Source: Polynucleobacter sp. AP-Melu-500A-A1
GTDB lineage: Bacteria; Pseudomonadota; Gammaproteobacteria; Burkholderiales; Burkholderiaceae
DNA: 64,000 bases
Direction: 5' to 3'
Assembly: GCF_018882125.1 (NCBI RefSeq)
Contig: NZ_JACVOZ010000003.1
Location: 496,001 to 560,000 of the forward strand
A program made the position numbers and the translations under genes. The notes beneath the pieces were generated by a model, which did not search any database, was not told where the DNA came from, and saw only the letters and a program-made list of their open reading frames with translations. How positions within the stretch are numbered: the first letter of the stretch is position 1; each line of letters begins with the position of its first letter. Below are positions 18,390 to 27,478 of the stretch, piece after piece.

Positions 18390-19580
18390 ATGGGCCCATT
18401 AGCAGGCGTTCGCGTCTTAGACTTAACTGCAGTCATCCTTGGTCCTTTTGCGACCCAAATTTTGGCATCCATGGGTGCTGAAATCATCAAGATTGAAACT
18501 CCTGATGGGGACAATATGCGTGATGTGGGACCCATGAGGAATCCTAAAATGGGTCATATCTTTTTGCAAGCGAACCGTGGCAAAAAAAGTATTGTTTTAG
18601 ATTTAAAAGATCCAGCATCAAAGCAAGCAGCACTTGATATTGCAAAGACCGTTGATGTTTTTATCTCTAATATCAGACCTCAAGCTTTAGATAGACTTGG
18701 CTTAGGTTATGAGGATTTAAAAAAGGTAAACGAGAAGATCATTTATGTATCTTGCTCAGGCTTTGGTCTAGATGGTCCCTATGCAGATAAACCTGCCTAT
18801 GATGATTTGATTCAGGGCGCTGCAGGTGTGCCCTGGCTCATGCAGCAATATGGTATTCATGAGCCACGTTATGCACCAACCACTTTGGGAGATAGAGTGA
18901 CTGGACTTCATTCAGTCTACGCAGTCACTTCAGCTCTGTATGCCCGTGAGAAAACAGGTAAGGGACAACACATCATCGTCCCCATGTTTGAATCCATCAC
19001 CCAATTTATTTTGGGAGATCACCTTGGTGGCGAATCTTTTATTCCACCCATTGGTAAATCTGGCTATGCGCGCCTTCTTTCGCCTTCTCGCAAGCCCTAT
19101 GCGACACAAGATGGCTATATTTCTATTCTGATCTACAACGATAAGCATTGGAAAAGCTTTTTTGAGGCAATTGATCAGCCGGAGCGCCTTCAAGAAGAAA
19201 TCTTTTGTACTCATGTCAACCGTGCAAATAATATTGACCGGGTTTACCAAGAAGTTGAGTCCATCATGAAGACAAAAACGACCGCGCAATGGCACAAACT
19301 TCTCGATCAATTTGATCTGCCCAATCAAGCTATGAATTCGATCGATGACCTCATTCATGATGAACATCTCAAAAGTAAATCCTTTATTTATACCGAAGAT
19401 CATCCTAGCGAAGGTCAAATACGGGTAATGAAAAGCCCAGTGTCATGGTCAGAGACACCAGCTAAAGAGGATTTAAGTCCAGCCCCAGCTCTTGGGCAAC
19501 ATACCGCTGAAATCTTGAGAGGGCTTGGCTATGCAGAAGATGCCATTGAGACTTTAATAAGGACTGGAAGCAAAAAATGA
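18390..19580 (+). CDS. Class III (CaiB/BaiF) acyl-CoA transferase
   Basis: 396 residues from the ATG at 18390; AAGGA lies 5 nt before it, and the preceding in-frame GTG is too close to that site. Family III CoA-transferase features are LAGVRVLDLTAVILGPF at the N-terminus, VFISNIRPQAL, and D168 in TTLGDRVTG as the aspartate that forms the acyl intermediate. It would activate a free carboxylic acid with CoA from a donor thioester. In this operon it supplies the CoA ester for the dehydrogenase that follows. Confidence 0.9.
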   Translation: MGPLAGVRVLDLTAVILGPFATQILASMGAEIIKIETPDGDNMRDVGPMRNPKMGHIFLQANRGKKSIVLDLKDPASKQAALDIAKTVDVFISNIRPQALDRLGLGYEDLKKVNEKIIYVSCSGFGLDGPYADKPAYDDLIQGAAGVPWLMQQYGIHEPRYAPTTLGDRVTGLHSVYAVTSALYAREKTGKGQHIIVPMFESITQFILGDHLGGESFIPPIGKSGYARLLSPSRKPYATQDGYISILIYNDKHWKSFFEAIDQPERLQEEIFCTHVNRANNIDRVYQEVESIMKTKTTAQWHKLLDQFDLPNQAMNSIDDLIHDEHLKSKSFIYTEDHPSEGQIRVMKSPVSWSETPAKEDLSPAPALGQHTAEILRGLGYAEDAIETLIRTGSKK

Positions 19581-20740
19581 ACTTCCAATTCTCTCCAGAA
19601 CAATTGCAAATCCAAGATGCGATTGAAAAACTCTGTAAGCCATTTGATGCTGACTATTGGCTTAAAAAAGATGAAATAGGTGACTTTCCTTTTGACTTCC
19701 ATCAAGCGCTAGCTGATGCTGGCTGGCTTGGTATTGCCATGCCAACTGAATATGGTGGAGCAGGCCTAGGGATTACAGAAGCAGCACTCATGATGCGAAC
19801 CATCTCTGAGAGCGGCGCTGGCTTATCTGGTGCCTCTGCTGTCCACATGAATATTTTTGGCTTACACCCAGTAGTGGTCTTTGGATCTGATGAACAAAAA
19901 AAGCGCTGGTTGCCGCCCTTAATTGCTGGCAAAGATCGAGCCTGCTTTGGCGTGACCGAACCGAATGCGGGCCTCAATACTCTGAAGCTTTCTACTAAGG
20001 CAGAGAAACAAGGTGATCACTATATTGTGAGTGGTCAAAAGATCTGGATCTCTACCGCCCAAGTTGCTAACAAAATTTTGCTCCTGGCTCGCACTACCCC
20101 TGTAGAGGAAGCAAAAGGTACTGAAGGTTTGTCCTTGTTCTATACCGATTTGGATCGCTCTTGTATTGATGTGCGAGAAATTGAAAAAATGGGGCGCAAG
20201 TGTGTAGATTCCAATGAAGTCTTTATTGATCAGCTAAAAATTCCAGCCCAAGACCTTATTGGAGAAGAAGGAAAAGGTTTTTCTTATATATTGCATGGTC
20301 TTAATCCAGAGCGAATTTTGATTGCAGCAGAGGCCATTGGACTTGGCCAAGCTGCGCTTGCCAGGGGTGCGCTATATGCCAAAGAACGCATTGTGTTCGA
20401 TAGACCTATTGGCCAGAATCAAGGTATTCAGCACCCATTAGCAAAGTCTTGGATGGAGCTTGAGGCTGCTAACCTCATGGTATTCAAAGCAGCGAGTTTG
20501 TATGATGAAAAATTGCCCTGCGCTGCCGAAGCAAATGCAGCAAAGTATCTCGCAGCAGAAGCCTGTTTTCATGCCTGTGAGAATGCCATCCTGACCCATG
20601 GTGGCATGGGCTACGCTAAGGAATATCACGTAGAGCGTTATTTGCGTGAATCCTGGATTCCACGTCTTGCACCGGTTAGCCCTCAACTGATTCTTTGCTT
20701 TATTGCAGAAAAAGTATTGGGTCTACCTAAATCCTATTAA
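19577..20740 (+). CDS. Acyl-CoA dehydrogenase
   Basis: 387 residues, four-nucleotide ATGA overlap with the CoA-transferase gene. FAD-dependent acyl-CoA dehydrogenase fold: FGVTEPNAGLNT for substrate and flavin, KIWISTA, NPERILIAAEAIG, and GGMGYAKEYHVER, in which E349 is the likely catalytic base. It should oxidise the CoA ester made by the CaiB-type enzyme to an enoyl-CoA for the hydratase. Whether the substrate is 3-methylglutaryl-CoA is inference from the operon. Confidence 0.9.
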   Translation: MNFQFSPEQLQIQDAIEKLCKPFDADYWLKKDEIGDFPFDFHQALADAGWLGIAMPTEYGGAGLGITEAALMMRTISESGAGLSGASAVHMNIFGLHPVVVFGSDEQKKRWLPPLIAGKDRACFGVTEPNAGLNTLKLSTKAEKQGDHYIVSGQKIWISTAQVANKILLLARTTPVEEAKGTEGLSLFYTDLDRSCIDVREIEKMGRKCVDSNEVFIDQLKIPAQDLIGEEGKGFSYILHGLNPERILIAAEAIGLGQAALARGALYAKERIVFDRPIGQNQGIQHPLAKSWMELEAANLMVFKAASLYDEKLPCAAEANAAKYLAAEACFHACENAILTHGGMGYAKEYHVERYLRESWIPRLAPVSPQLILCFIAEKVLGLPKSY

Positions 20741-20762
20741 ATTTATTTCAGGGAGCAAAGCA

Positions 20763-21152
20763 ATGAGCGCTACTAAATCTAAGTACTTTGTTAAAGCTGG
20801 TGAGGTTGAAGGCTATCACCCAGCAAACCATCTTGGTACAGTCAATCGCCGAATTATTGGTACTGAGACCGTTGGCGCTAAACAGCTTGAAGTTCTCCAT
20901 GGAACTATTGAGAAAGGTAAAGGCGCCCTGCCTCATGCCCATCCGGGAATTGAACAAGTCTGCTACATGCTAGAAGGTCGTGCCAGAGCTGAGGTCAATG
21001 GTGAAGTCTGTGAAATGGGTCCAGGTGATGCCTGCTTTTTCCCAGCAGATGCCATGCACGTATTTACCGTAATCAGCGATGAACCTGTGAAACTCTTAGT
21101 GATCTACTCTCCACCTTATGAAGAGAATCCAGCAAGAGTGATTCGACCTTAA
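20763..21152 (+). CDS. Cupin domain protein
   Basis: 129 residues from the ATG at 20763 (GGGAGC upstream). Upstream in-frame codons belong to the end of the dehydrogenase. A single cupin barrel is indicated by HAHPGIEQVCYMLEGRARAEVN, with likely metal ligands at the two histidines and the glutamate, and the second motif PGDACFFPADAMHVF. It is the last gene of the operon and is followed by a strong hairpin. Its role may be binding or isomerising an acid intermediate; unknown. Confidence 0.85.
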   Translation: MSATKSKYFVKAGEVEGYHPANHLGTVNRRIIGTETVGAKQLEVLHGTIEKGKGALPHAHPGIEQVCYMLEGRARAEVNGEVCEMGPGDACFFPADAMHVFTVISDEPVKLLVIYSPPYEENPARVIRP

Positions 21153-21177
21153 AACAGCCAACTACTGGAATCAGAAA

Positions 21178-21202
21178 TTAGCGGGCCTCAAGGGCCCGCT
21201 AA
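21178..21202. terminator. Terminator hairpin between convergent operons
   Basis: Ten-base-pair perfect stem TTAGCGGGCC/GGCCCGCTAA with a 5-nt loop. It lies between the cupin and FAH-protein stop codons and is usable on both strands, though the U-tracts are short. Confidence 0.7.
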
Positions 21203-21206
21203 AGCT

Positions 21207-22004
21207 TTAAACGATCTTGATGGATAGATCAGGTAATCCATTGATTTGGCAGCGTATGACATCACCTTTTACGACAGGCCCTACATTCTCCGGGGTACCA
21301 GAATAAATAATATCCCCAGGGAATAATTCATTTGCTTCGGATAACTTAGAGATTTGCTCTGCGACCGACCAAATCATCTGACTTAAATCTGCTTTTTGCT
21401 TGACGACACCATTCACTGACAGCTCAATATTTCCCTTGGTGAAATGCCCCACTTTGCCAACGGGAAAGATTGGGCCAATTGGAGCTGAGAGGTCAAAAGA
21501 CTTCCCAATTTCCCAAGGCTTTTTTTGATCACCCATAAAGCGTTGCAAATCTCTACGAGTCATATCCAGACCTAAGGCATAACCATAAACAAGCTCTAGA
21601 GCCTTATCCACTGGAATATTTTTGCCACCCTTGTTTAAAGCAGCCACTAATTCGACTTCATAGTGGTAATTTTTGGTTAGGCTTGGATAGGGATGATCCA
21701 CAATTTTGGTGGGCGCTACAAACTGAATAGCATCTGTTGGCTTCTGGAAAAAGAATGGCGGCTCGCGCGTAGGATCAGACCCCATCTCTCTAGCATGAGC
21801 AGCATAGTTACGGCCAATGCAATAGATACGGCGCACAGGAAACTCTTGATCACTACCAGCAATAGGGATGAAGACTTGTGCAACTGGAAAAGGTGTATTC
21901 ACACCCTTCTCATGTGCCTGACTCATTCCTGATGCGCCCAGAACTGTGGCCCCAAAACCTAATTTAATAGCATCTCGGCGATTTATGTTTTGATTATCTT
22001 TCAT
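21207..22004 (-). CDS. Fumarylacetoacetate hydrolase-family protein with a twin-arginine signal
   Basis: 265 residues from the second of two tandem ATGs, chosen for its spacing to AGGAG. The N-terminus NRRDAIKLGFGATVLGASG is a Tat-type signal (R9, R10). A FAH domain follows: IGRNYAAHAREMG, the acidic metal motif HYEVELVA, LGLDMTRRDLQ, SFDLSAPIGP and the C-terminal GDIIYSGTPENVG. FAH enzymes are normally cytoplasmic; a Tat leader would put a folded, metal-loaded enzyme in the periplasm. It lies downstream of a second, unexported FAH gene. Confidence 0.87.
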   Translation of the reverse strand: MKDNQNINRRDAIKLGFGATVLGASGMSQAHEKGVNTPFPVAQVFIPIAGSDQEFPVRRIYCIGRNYAAHAREMGSDPTREPPFFFQKPTDAIQFVAPTKIVDHPYPSLTKNYHYEVELVAALNKGGKNIPVDKALELVYGYALGLDMTRRDLQRFMGDQKKPWEIGKSFDLSAPIGPIFPVGKVGHFTKGNIELSVNGVVKQKADLSQMIWSVAEQISKLSEANELFPGDIIYSGTPENVGPVVKGDVIRCQINGLPDLSIKIV

Positions 22005-22043
22005 CATCTCTCCTATGAATTACTTCAGCTTAATCTATATTTT

Positions 22044-22913
22044 CTATTCGTCTTGAATAGTATTTTTAAGAATCCCAACACCTTCAACCTCAATTTCACA
22101 TACGTCCCCTGCCTTCATAAAAACAGGCGGGGTTCTAGCGTAACCAACGCCAGCAGGCGTTCCAGTAATCACCACATCACCCGGCTCTAGAGTCATGCAT
22201 TCTGTAATCAGCACAATTGTCTCAACAATACCCCACAAAAAATCCTTGGTATTGGCATTTTGCATCACGGTGCCATTCAAGCGTGACTGAATTTGTAAGC
22301 CATGAGCACCAACAGGTATTTCATCGGGGGTTACCAGCCACGGCCCAAATCCACCAGTCTGATCGAAATTTTTCCCGATAGTCCATTGAGTGGTTTTGCG
22401 TTGATAGTCGCGCAAACTGGCGTCATTAAATACGCTGTATCCAGCCAAACACTCCAAAGCATTCTCTTTAGTGAGATTACGCCCTTTTTTACCCACAACA
22501 AATGCAAGCTCAGCTTCGTAATCCAGCTTATCAGATACTTTAGGTCGAATGATTGGTGACATATGGGCAGCGAGCGAGCTTGGTCCCCGCATAAAAAAGC
22601 TAGGGTACTCTGGCCTTGCATTCCCGCCCTCTTTAGCATGATCAGCGTAATTCAAACCCATACAAACAATTTTTCCAGGGCGATCAATCAAAGTATCAAA
22701 CTGAATGTCCGCGAGATTTTTAATCACTGCCTTTGGGTTATTGAGGGCTTGCTTTGCCTTAGTCAGGCTAGCATCGATCTCTATTAGACCTAATAAATTA
22801 TTAGGAATACTAGGATCAGTTGCACATAAATCAACAAATTCTTGTGAATCCTTGGAACAAAGAACGCCGATTCCCTTTTCATTATTTTTATTTCGATAGC
22901 TAAACAGTCGCAT
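22044..22913 (-). CDS. Fumarylacetoacetate hydrolase-family protein (cytoplasmic)
   Basis: 289 residues without a signal. FAH-fold motifs: CMGLNYADHAKEGG, metal-binding DYEAELAFVVGKK, FNDASLRDYQRKT, GKNFDQTGGFGPW and GDVVITGTPAGVG. The pattern fits 2-keto-acid hydratases, C-C hydrolases or decarboxylases such as fumarylpyruvate hydrolase or 2,4-diketo-3-deoxy-acid hydrolase. The specific reaction is not readable. Its stop lies 40 nt before the exported FAH gene, so they are probably one transcript. Confidence 0.88.
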   Translation of the reverse strand: MRLFSYRNKNNEKGIGVLCSKDSQEFVDLCATDPSIPNNLLGLIEIDASLTKAKQALNNPKAVIKNLADIQFDTLIDRPGKIVCMGLNYADHAKEGGNARPEYPSFFMRGPSSLAAHMSPIIRPKVSDKLDYEAELAFVVGKKGRNLTKENALECLAGYSVFNDASLRDYQRKTTQWTIGKNFDQTGGFGPWLVTPDEIPVGAHGLQIQSRLNGTVMQNANTKDFLWGIVETIVLITECMTLEPGDVVITGTPAGVGYARTPPVFMKAGDVCEIEVEGVGILKNTIQDE

Positions 22914-23003
22914 AAGTCTCCAAATGTATTTTTATTTATTACTATTATCTGAACAGTTTAAACAAGTCTTTATAAGATATAAGATGATGCTTATACGGAT
23001 AGG

Positions 23004-24653
23004 TTAATATACAGCCGCCTGGCCATCGCGACGCGGATCGCTTGCCGCAACATAGCCATCTTCAATATCATCCGATAACCTCCAGATGAACTGCCCTGCT
23101 CCAAAATCCATATAAGGATCATCAATTTTTTTCAAGGTATGGCCTAGGTTTGATAAACCTTGAACAGTGGCGGCATTCATATTAGCTTCCACATCTAAAG
23201 TGAAGTCGCGATTAACCTTCCAGCGTGGTGCATCACAGGCTGCCTGCGGTTGCTGACGATAAGAAAGCATTCGCAAAATAGTCTGCAAGTGACCTTGGGG
23301 TTGCATATCGCCACCCATCACACCAAAACTCATTTGTGGCAGTGTTGTATTACCTTCTTGACGGGTTAAGAATGCTGGAATGATCGTATGAAATGGACGC
23401 TTACCGCCAGCAACGACGTTGGCAGATTTAGGATCCATTGAAAATCCAAAACCACGATTCTGCAAACTCACACCCCAATCTGGTACAACCACCCCAGAAC
23501 CAAATCCCATATAGTTACTCTGAATAAAGGAAATCATACGGCCTTGTTCATCTGTGGCCGATAGGTAGATAGTTCCGCCCGATTGTGGCAAACCAAAATT
23601 AAAGTGGGTTGCCTTATTTGGATTAATGAGTTTTGCACGTTGAGCCAGATATGCTGGATCGAGCATCTGCTCAGGCGTCACCTCCATAGAGCGTGGATCT
23701 GCTACATATTGATAAACATCTGCAAAGGCCAATTTCATAGCCTCGATTTGCAAGTGCTGACTCTCCACTCCATCCACAGGTAAGCTAGCAATATCAAAGT
23801 TCTGTAAGATTCCTAAAGCAATGAGGGCGCCAATACCTTGACCATTAGGTGGTATCTCATGCATTGAATATGTTTTACCATCTACACCTTGAATGTCTTG
23901 CTCAATAGTGCCCACCCAATCAGGACGATAAGCTGAGAGATCATTGAGCGTCATCGCACCGCCATGATTCTTTGCATAACTGGTAATCGCCTCGGCAATT
24001 TCACCTTCATAAAACTCCCGAATACCTGACTTTGCTATTTTCTTGAGTGTCTTTGCAGCGGCCTCGAAACGAAAGATCTCACCAATTTCTGGAGCACGGC
24101 CATGAGGCATAAATGCCCCAGCAAATCCAGGTTGATCACGCAAGTCCGGAATAGCAGCAGCCCACTTATGCGCAACCACTGGCGCCATCGCGTAGCCTCT
24201 TTCAGCAATTTCAATTGCTGGCTGTAATAAGTCGCCAAGTGGCAAAGATCCAAAGCGGCGATGTAGCTCTTCCCAGCCCGCTAATGCCCCAGGGACCGTG
24301 ACTGCATCCCAGCCACGCATAGGTCTATCTGCTAATCCATTTGCATCTGTGCCATATTTTTTGGCAAAGTACTCAGGACTCCAGGCTTGAGGTGAAGTTC
24401 CCGAAGAATTTAAGCCATGCAATTCTTTGCCATCCCAAACAATGGCAAAACAATCACTACCCAAACCATTCGACACTGGCTCAACAATCATTAAGGCTGC
24501 TGCTGCTGCAATTGCTGCATCAATAGCGTTACCGCCCTGTTGAATTATTTTTAGGCCCGCTTGTGCCGCAAAAGGATGGGATGTCGATACAACATTACGC
24601 CCCATCACTGGCACACGAATCGTAGGATAGGGGTTATTCCAATTAAATTTCAT
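23004..24653 (-). CDS. Gamma-glutamyltransferase-family amidohydrolase without signal peptide
   Basis: Ntn hydrolase of 549 residues from the ATG at 24653. Autocatalytic cleavage would occur before T362 (numbered from the codon preceding that ATG) in SGGTIYLSATDEQG. Other features: GGNAIDAAIAAA, GLNSSGTSP, YRPDWVGTIEQ, PPNGQGIGAL and GFGSGVVVPDWGV. Unlike periplasmic GGT it has no export signal; the pattern is closer to cytoplasmic GGT-like enzymes such as oxamate amidohydrolase HpxW. Its start is 11 nt after the stop of a TctC gene, implying that the receptor supplies its amide or acid substrate. Confidence 0.87.
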   Translation of the reverse strand: MKFNWNNPYPTIRVPVMGRNVVSTSHPFAAQAGLKIIQQGGNAIDAAIAAAAALMIVEPVSNGLGSDCFAIVWDGKELHGLNSSGTSPQAWSPEYFAKKYGTDANGLADRPMRGWDAVTVPGALAGWEELHRRFGSLPLGDLLQPAIEIAERGYAMAPVVAHKWAAAIPDLRDQPGFAGAFMPHGRAPEIGEIFRFEAAAKTLKKIAKSGIREFYEGEIAEAITSYAKNHGGAMTLNDLSAYRPDWVGTIEQDIQGVDGKTYSMHEIPPNGQGIGALIALGILQNFDIASLPVDGVESQHLQIEAMKLAFADVYQYVADPRSMEVTPEQMLDPAYLAQRAKLINPNKATHFNFGLPQSGGTIYLSATDEQGRMISFIQSNYMGFGSGVVVPDWGVSLQNRGFGFSMDPKSANVVAGGKRPFHTIIPAFLTRQEGNTTLPQMSFGVMGGDMQPQGHLQTILRMLSYRQQPQAACDAPRWKVNRDFTLDVEANMNAATVQGLSNLGHTLKKIDDPYMDFGAGQFIWRLSDDIEDGYVAASDPRRDGQAAVY

Positions 24654-24664
24654 CAAGAGTTCTC

Positions 24665-25675
24665 TTATTCAGGGTTAATCTGCGCTTGCTTAATTAATGC
24701 AGTCCAACGTGAACGCTCTTTTGCGACCATGTTGGAAAATTTTTCTGGAGTTCCAGGTATTGATTCAGCCCCTACCTGTGCAAATCGTTCAATAACATCT
24801 GGGGACTCAATGACTTTATTCAGGGCTGCATTTAATTTAACCACTAATTCAGGTGGTAAATTTTTAGGACCATATAAACCAAACCAAGTAGTCGATTCAA
24901 ATTGACCAAGACCATAGTCTTTACCAACTTCAGCAACTGTTGGAATATCTGGCAACTGCGCAGATCTTTTAGAGCCACCAACAGCCAAAGCGTTTAACTT
25001 ACCGTCTTTCACTGGCTGAAGGCTGGTAACAATAGAGTCAAATAAGACATGCACCTTTCCAGATATGAGGTCAGGCATTGCTAAGGCCGACCCTTTATAA
25101 GGAACATGGGTCATATTAATACCAGCTTGCGCTTTAATAGCTTCAGCATTTAATTGGATCACCGTGCCAACACCACTAGAGGCATAGTTCAACTCACTAG
25201 GATGAGCTTTTGCGTAAACCACCAAGTCCTTCACTGTCTTAATAGGTAAAGTTTTAGTCACCATTAATATTGCAGGAGAAATACCCACACCACCAATCGG
25301 CGTGAAGTCCGTTACAGAGTCATAGGGAAGTTTTCTGGCAAAACTTGGCGCTACAGAATGTGTACTACTCGTCGTGAACAATAAGGTATATCCATCAGGT
25401 AATGCACGAGAACCTAGCGCAGCACCAATAGTTCCACCAGCGCCAGGATGATTTTCAACGATGATGGATTGCCCCAAATTACTGGAAAGTTTTTGCGCAA
25501 CAATTCTGGAAAGTGCATCAGTTGCACCGCCGGGCGGAAAGGGCACAATCATGGTGATCGATTTATTAGGATAGTCTTTTACACCTTGAGCATGAGCACC
25601 CAATAGCCCATTCAATAAAAATACCGCAAAAAGGGCAATCCAAGATATTGTTCGTATAGTTATAAGATTTTTCAT
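24665..25675 (-). CDS. TctC/Bug periplasmic solute receptor no. 3 (GGT-like operon)
   Basis: 336 residues from the ATG at 25675, with GGGAGC just upstream; an 18-codon upstream extension lacks a binding site. Signal peptide about 1-29 (GLLGAHAQ). Ligand loops: VPFPPGGATDALSR, DGYTLLFTTSSTHS, then ASSGVGTVIQ, and LPDIPTVAEVG. It is followed directly by the gamma-glutamyltransferase-like gene and divergent from the VOC gene 64 bp away. Ligand unknown. Confidence 0.9.
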   Translation of the reverse strand: MKNLITIRTISWIALFAVFLLNGLLGAHAQGVKDYPNKSITMIVPFPPGGATDALSRIVAQKLSSNLGQSIIVENHPGAGGTIGAALGSRALPDGYTLLFTTSSTHSVAPSFARKLPYDSVTDFTPIGGVGISPAILMVTKTLPIKTVKDLVVYAKAHPSELNYASSGVGTVIQLNAEAIKAQAGINMTHVPYKGSALAMPDLISGKVHVLFDSIVTSLQPVKDGKLNALAVGGSKRSAQLPDIPTVAEVGKDYGLGQFESTTWFGLYGPKNLPPELVVKLNAALNKVIESPDVIERFAQVGAESIPGTPEKFSNMVAKERSRWTALIKQAQINPE

Positions 25676-25739
25676 ATGGCTCCCTAAGCCTTTCCAATAT
25701 CGTATATGATAATTTTTTGATATACCCAATTGACTTTCC

Positions 25740-26489
25740 GTGAGCTCAGTACACCCCCAAGAATACCTATTTGATCACCTCGTGATGATAGGAAGAGATA
25801 GTCTAGATGCCTTAGGTGAACTATTTCAGAGTAAAGGCTTTCACTTAAGCCCACTTTCCCACCATAACCTTGGCTCTTGCAATCGCCTCATCATGCTTGA
25901 TACCAGCTATATTGAATTATTGGGCTGGGAAAAGGGTAAACAAGTTCAAAGGGCGGAAATAGCCAATCAAGCTATTGGCTTAGATGCATTGGTATTTCGT
26001 ACAGATGATGCCAACGCTTGCTATGAGCAACTCAAGTCATCAGGATTTGCAGTCAACCCTGTGCAAGAATTATCGCGCGAGGGAGAATTTATGGGCAATC
26101 AGGTACTAGTCGAATTTAAAACAGTACGCTTTTCAGAACAGCCAATTCCTGGCCTACGCATTTATTTTTGCCAACATCTCACTCCAGAGTATGTCTGGCA
26201 AGAGCAATGGCTCAACCATGCTAATCATATGAATTCTTTAAAACAGATCATGATTGCGAGCTCAGATATTCATAATACTGCCGCTAGCTTGAAGAGGCTA
26301 CTCAACCTAGATCCAAAAAATTTTAGTGAAGATCAGGAGTCCATCCGAATCACCCTACCCAACATCGAGCTCTGTCTACAAACTCAGCACACTTTGGAAG
26401 ATGCTCAGATTATTAGTGCGCGCCTTGAGCAAGATAGCGCAGATCCTGTAGACTTCATTATTGATCAACATTTTCTTACTCATATCTAG
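25740..26489 (+). CDS. Glyoxalase-like (VOC fold) domain protein
   Basis: 249 residues with a GTG start. N-terminal glyoxalase-like domain: FDHLVMIGRDSLDAL, then LGSCNRLIMLDTSYIELLGW, carrying a candidate metal histidine/glutamate pair. A second half begins near NHANHMNSLKQIMIAS (about 160-175), giving tandem VOC repeats. The substrate is unknown; VOC enzymes include dioxygenases and isomerases. It is first in a plus-strand unit with TctC and a ThDP enzyme. Confidence 0.75.
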   Translation: MSSVHPQEYLFDHLVMIGRDSLDALGELFQSKGFHLSPLSHHNLGSCNRLIMLDTSYIELLGWEKGKQVQRAEIANQAIGLDALVFRTDDANACYEQLKSSGFAVNPVQELSREGEFMGNQVLVEFKTVRFSEQPIPGLRIYFCQHLTPEYVWQEQWLNHANHMNSLKQIMIASSDIHNTAASLKRLLNLDPKNFSEDQESIRITLPNIELCLQTQHTLEDAQIISARLEQDSADPVDFIIDQHFLTHI

Positions 26490-26499
26490 GGGACTGCCC

Positions 26500-27477
26500 A
26501 TGAAAAGCACCTCAAACCTATTTTTTCAACTTGTGATTTTGGCTTTGGTCACAATCACAGTATCTGAGCCTGCCCTATCTCAAAATGATAAGCCGCTCAC
26601 TCTAGTTGTGCCATTCCCGCCAGGTGGAAGTACAGACATTACTGCTAGAACTATTCAGACAAAATTGGCTGAGAGAATTGGAAGGCCTGTCGTGATCGAA
26701 AATCGCCCTGGAGCAGCAAGCCAAATTGCTACCCAGCATGTCGCCAGATCAGCGCCTGATGGTAATACCTTACTGATTAGTTTTGATAACCACTCCATTA
26801 ATCCGATTGTTAAACCAAAACTGCCCTATGACACTTTCAAAGATTTTGTGGGCGTTAGCTTATTAGTTCGCTTTCCTTTGGTCATTGCTGCCAACCCATC
26901 TGTGCCTGGTAATAACTTGGCAGAATTTATTGCCGCTGCAAAAAAACGTCCCGGCTTTTATAGCTATGCGTCCACTGGCATTGGATCACTCAATCAACTG
27001 GCGATGGAAGACATCAAGCGTAAAGCTGGCATCTTTGTGCTACATGTTCCTTATGGTGGTGGCGGTCCTGCTATTGCAGCCGTTGTTGGCAATACCGCCA
27101 GCATGACCTTGCTCAGCTATGCCGCCCTGAAAGGGCAAATTCAGGCGGATAAACTCAAACCTCTAGCAGTCACTGGAGCACAACGTCTCCCTGAACTACC
27201 AAAAACTCCAACTGTTGCAGAGTCTGGCTATCCAGGATTTGAGGCCTACTCTTGGATTGGCGCATTCGCACCAGCAGAAACGCCAGCAGCGATAGTGAAG
27301 AAATTGACAGCAGATTTTCAGGCGGTACTCAATGATCCAGAAATCAAAACCAAACTTTCCCAAGGTGGCTTTGATGTTCAAGCGAGCGATGGTCCTACTC
27401 TAGATAAATATGCCAAGCGAGAATTTGAACGCTGGCAACAATTTGTGAAAACAACACAGCTAAATTTAGAAGACTAA
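26500..27477 (+). CDS. TctC/Bug periplasmic solute receptor no. 4 (ThDP-enzyme operon)
   Basis: 325 residues from the ATG at 26500, behind AGGGGA; upstream in-frame codons overlap the VOC gene. Signal peptide about 1-28. Loop one is VVPFPPGGSTDITAR; DGNTLLISFDNHS replaces the common DGYTL, and GGGGPAIAAV marks the second loop. Its stop is 1 nt before the start of the ThDP-dependent enzyme, so receptor and enzyme are coupled. The cargo is presumably a 2-oxo acid or its precursor (inference). Confidence 0.9.
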   Translation: MKSTSNLFFQLVILALVTITVSEPALSQNDKPLTLVVPFPPGGSTDITARTIQTKLAERIGRPVVIENRPGAASQIATQHVARSAPDGNTLLISFDNHSINPIVKPKLPYDTFKDFVGVSLLVRFPLVIAANPSVPGNNLAEFIAAAKKRPGFYSYASTGIGSLNQLAMEDIKRKAGIFVLHVPYGGGGPAIAAVVGNTASMTLLSYAALKGQIQADKLKPLAVTGAQRLPELPKTPTVAESGYPGFEAYSWIGAFAPAETPAAIVKKLTADFQAVLNDPEIKTKLSQGGFDVQASDGPTLDKYAKREFERWQQFVKTTQLNLED

Positions 27478-27478
27478 G

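Noticed and set aside
18930..19418. 162-codon minus-strand open frame
   Set aside because: Antisense to the CoA-transferase gene, no recognisable domain.
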